Shown: piece by piece, positions 14,114-15,073 of the stretch
Layout of the letters: the number at the start of each line of letters is the position of its first letter
Position numbering within the stretch: position 1 is the first letter of the stretch
Assembly: GCA_004525825.1 (NCBI GenBank)
Contig: SPBY01000021.1
Span: 1 to 15,073, forward strand
Reading direction: 5' to 3'
Origin: Bacteroidia bacterium
Lineage (GTDB): Bacteria; Bacteroidota; Bacteroidia; Bacteroidales; GCA-2748055
DNA length: 15,073 nucleotides
Program-made: the position numbers and the translations under genes
The notes under the pieces: model-generated
What the model was told of the DNA's origin: nothing
Databases searched by the model: none
What the model saw: only the letters and a program-made list of their open reading frames with translations

Positions 14114-15073
14114 CTACATGCGCTCAGGCATTTCAATGCCAAGCAGTTCCATGCCATTATTGATAATGCGGCCTATGGCCTCTACAAGCAAAAGACGAAG
14201 GCTGACCTGGTCTGGAGAATCGGCACTCAGGATGCTGTTGTCATGATAGAACTGGTTAAATTCCTTGGCCAGTTCATAGAGAAAATTGGCCACAAGAGAA
14301 GGATTTAAGGTGCGGGAAGCCTCCTTCAGCATGTCAGGGTACTCATACATCATCCTCACCAGTGCGATCTCCTTTTCATTCATCTCGCCCGACCCGCTTG
14401 CCTTTTCAATGCTCTCCCCTTTCCTGATCACGCTGTTGATACGTGCATTGGTATATTGAATAAAGGGACCTGTGTTTCCATTGAAATCCACCGACTCATT
14501 AGGATCAAAGGTCATGTTCTTCTTTGGATCCACCTTCAGAATGAAATACTTCAGTGCGCCCATTCCCACCTGCCTGTAGATCCGCATCTTCTCCTCCTCG
14601 CCAAAGCCTTCCAATTTTCCCAGCTCCTCTGACATCTGTCTGGCAGTGATTTCCATCTCATCCATCAAATCGTCGGCATCGACCACTGTGCCCTCCCGGG
14701 ATTTCATTTTACCCTCGGGAAGCTCCACCATTCCATAGGAGAGATGATAAAGTTTTTCGGCCCATGGGTATCCCAGTTTCTTTAACACAATGGCAAGCAC
14801 CTGAAAATGGTAATTCTGCTCATTTCCCACCACATAGATATGCGAAGAGAATGCTGACTCTTCATACCTCTGGTGGGCGGTACCAATGTCCTGTGTCATG
14901 TAGACCGATGTTCCGTCTGAACGAAGCAAGAGCTTATGATCAAGACCCTCCTCCTCCAGGTTGGCCCAGACTGATCCATCCTCTTTTTGATAAAGTATTC
15001 CATCGCGGAGACCTTTCAACACCAGTTCCCTTCCCAGTTTATAGGTCTGGGATTCATAATATGTTTTGTCAAA
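14114..15073 (-). CDS. argS: Arginyl-tRNA synthetase ArgS, 5' truncated by the window edge
   Basis: The visible 319 residues are the C-terminal part of a class I arginyl-tRNA synthetase, which charges tRNA-Arg in the cytoplasm; the frame stays open to the last base of the window, so the N-terminal tRNA-recognition part and the HIGH motif lie outside. The catalytic half shows LLLRSDGTSVYMTQDIGTAHQRY and GNEQNYHFQVL, then the KMSKS-loop counterpart KMKSREGTVVDADDL (visible residues 122-136), the usual Bacteroidota variant. The C-terminal anticodon-binding (DALR) domain follows from GPFIQYTNARINSV and ends MELLGIEMPERM with a TAG stop. The secreted TPR-protein gene follows 21 nt downstream; the pairing has no obvious functional logic. 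Confidence 0.96.
   Translation of the reverse strand, partial: FDKTYYESQTYKLGRELVLKGLRDGILYQKEDGSVWANLEEEGLDHKLLLRSDGTSVYMTQDIGTAHQRYEESAFSSHIYVVGNEQNYHFQVLAIVLKKLGYPWAEKLYHLSYGMVELPEGKMKSREGTVVDADDLMDEMEITARQMSEELGKLEGFGEEEKMRIYRQVGMGALKYFILKVDPKKNMTFDPNESVDFNGNTGPFIQYTNARINSVIRKGESIEKASGSGEMNEKEIALVRMMYEYPDMLKEASRTLNPSLVANFLYELAKEFNQFYHDNSILSADSPDQVSLRLLLVEAIGRIINNGMELLGIEMPERM

Overview
The window looks like chromosomal DNA from a member of the Bacteroidota, probably a Bacteroidales/Marinilabiliales-type environmental anaerobe or facultative anaerobe. The phylum-level call rests on several observations: a DUF3078-type outer-membrane protein, a NrtR/NUDIX-type regulator tail with the Bacteroidota-style ending, lipoproteins with SxC lipoboxes, few Shine-Dalgarno sequences, a TAnnTTTG-like promoter box ahead of ffh, and an ArgS with KMKSREG in place of KMSKS. 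The order-level guess is inference.

Layout, left to right. (1) 1-916, plus strand: the C-terminal part of a NUDIX-associated winged-helix regulator and a small GNAT acetyltransferase whose GTG start sits in a heptamer tandem repeat. (2) 917-1109: a short, almost pure A+T stretch with a perfect 12-bp inverted repeat. (3) 1110-4791, plus strand: a membrane-protein block made of an AbgT-family transporter gene broken by an in-frame TAG and lacking a normal start codon, a membrane polyferredoxin of the NapH/CcoG type, and an intact NhaA Na+/H+ antiporter. (4) 4788-6514, plus strand: a decayed secreted-protein gene in three reading frames, followed by an intact lipoprotein resembling a clan GH-A glycoside hydrolase. 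(5) 6519-7350, minus strand: an outer-membrane beta-barrel protein with its own intrinsic terminator, divergent from (6) 7466-8740, an LVIVD-repeat beta-propeller lipoprotein.

(7) 8761-12940, plus strand: a housekeeping block of ffh (signal recognition particle GTPase) and folD (one-carbon metabolism) only 1 nt apart, then a DUF3078 outer-membrane protein with a long unassigned N-terminal half. (8) 12941-15073, minus strand: a probable two-gene operon of argS (5' end outside the window) and a secreted TPR-repeat protein, converging on the DUF3078 gene with no gap between the two stop codons.

Most of the window is ordinary core or envelope gene content. I do not see a convincing new multi-gene system, a CRISPR array, an insertion sequence, a tRNA or an rRNA. 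The observations most worth following are the two damaged genes (AbgT transporter; secreted protein at 4788-5382). In the AbgT gene both halves remain well conserved around a single TAG, so the damage is recent, a sequence error, or an unusual expression mechanism.
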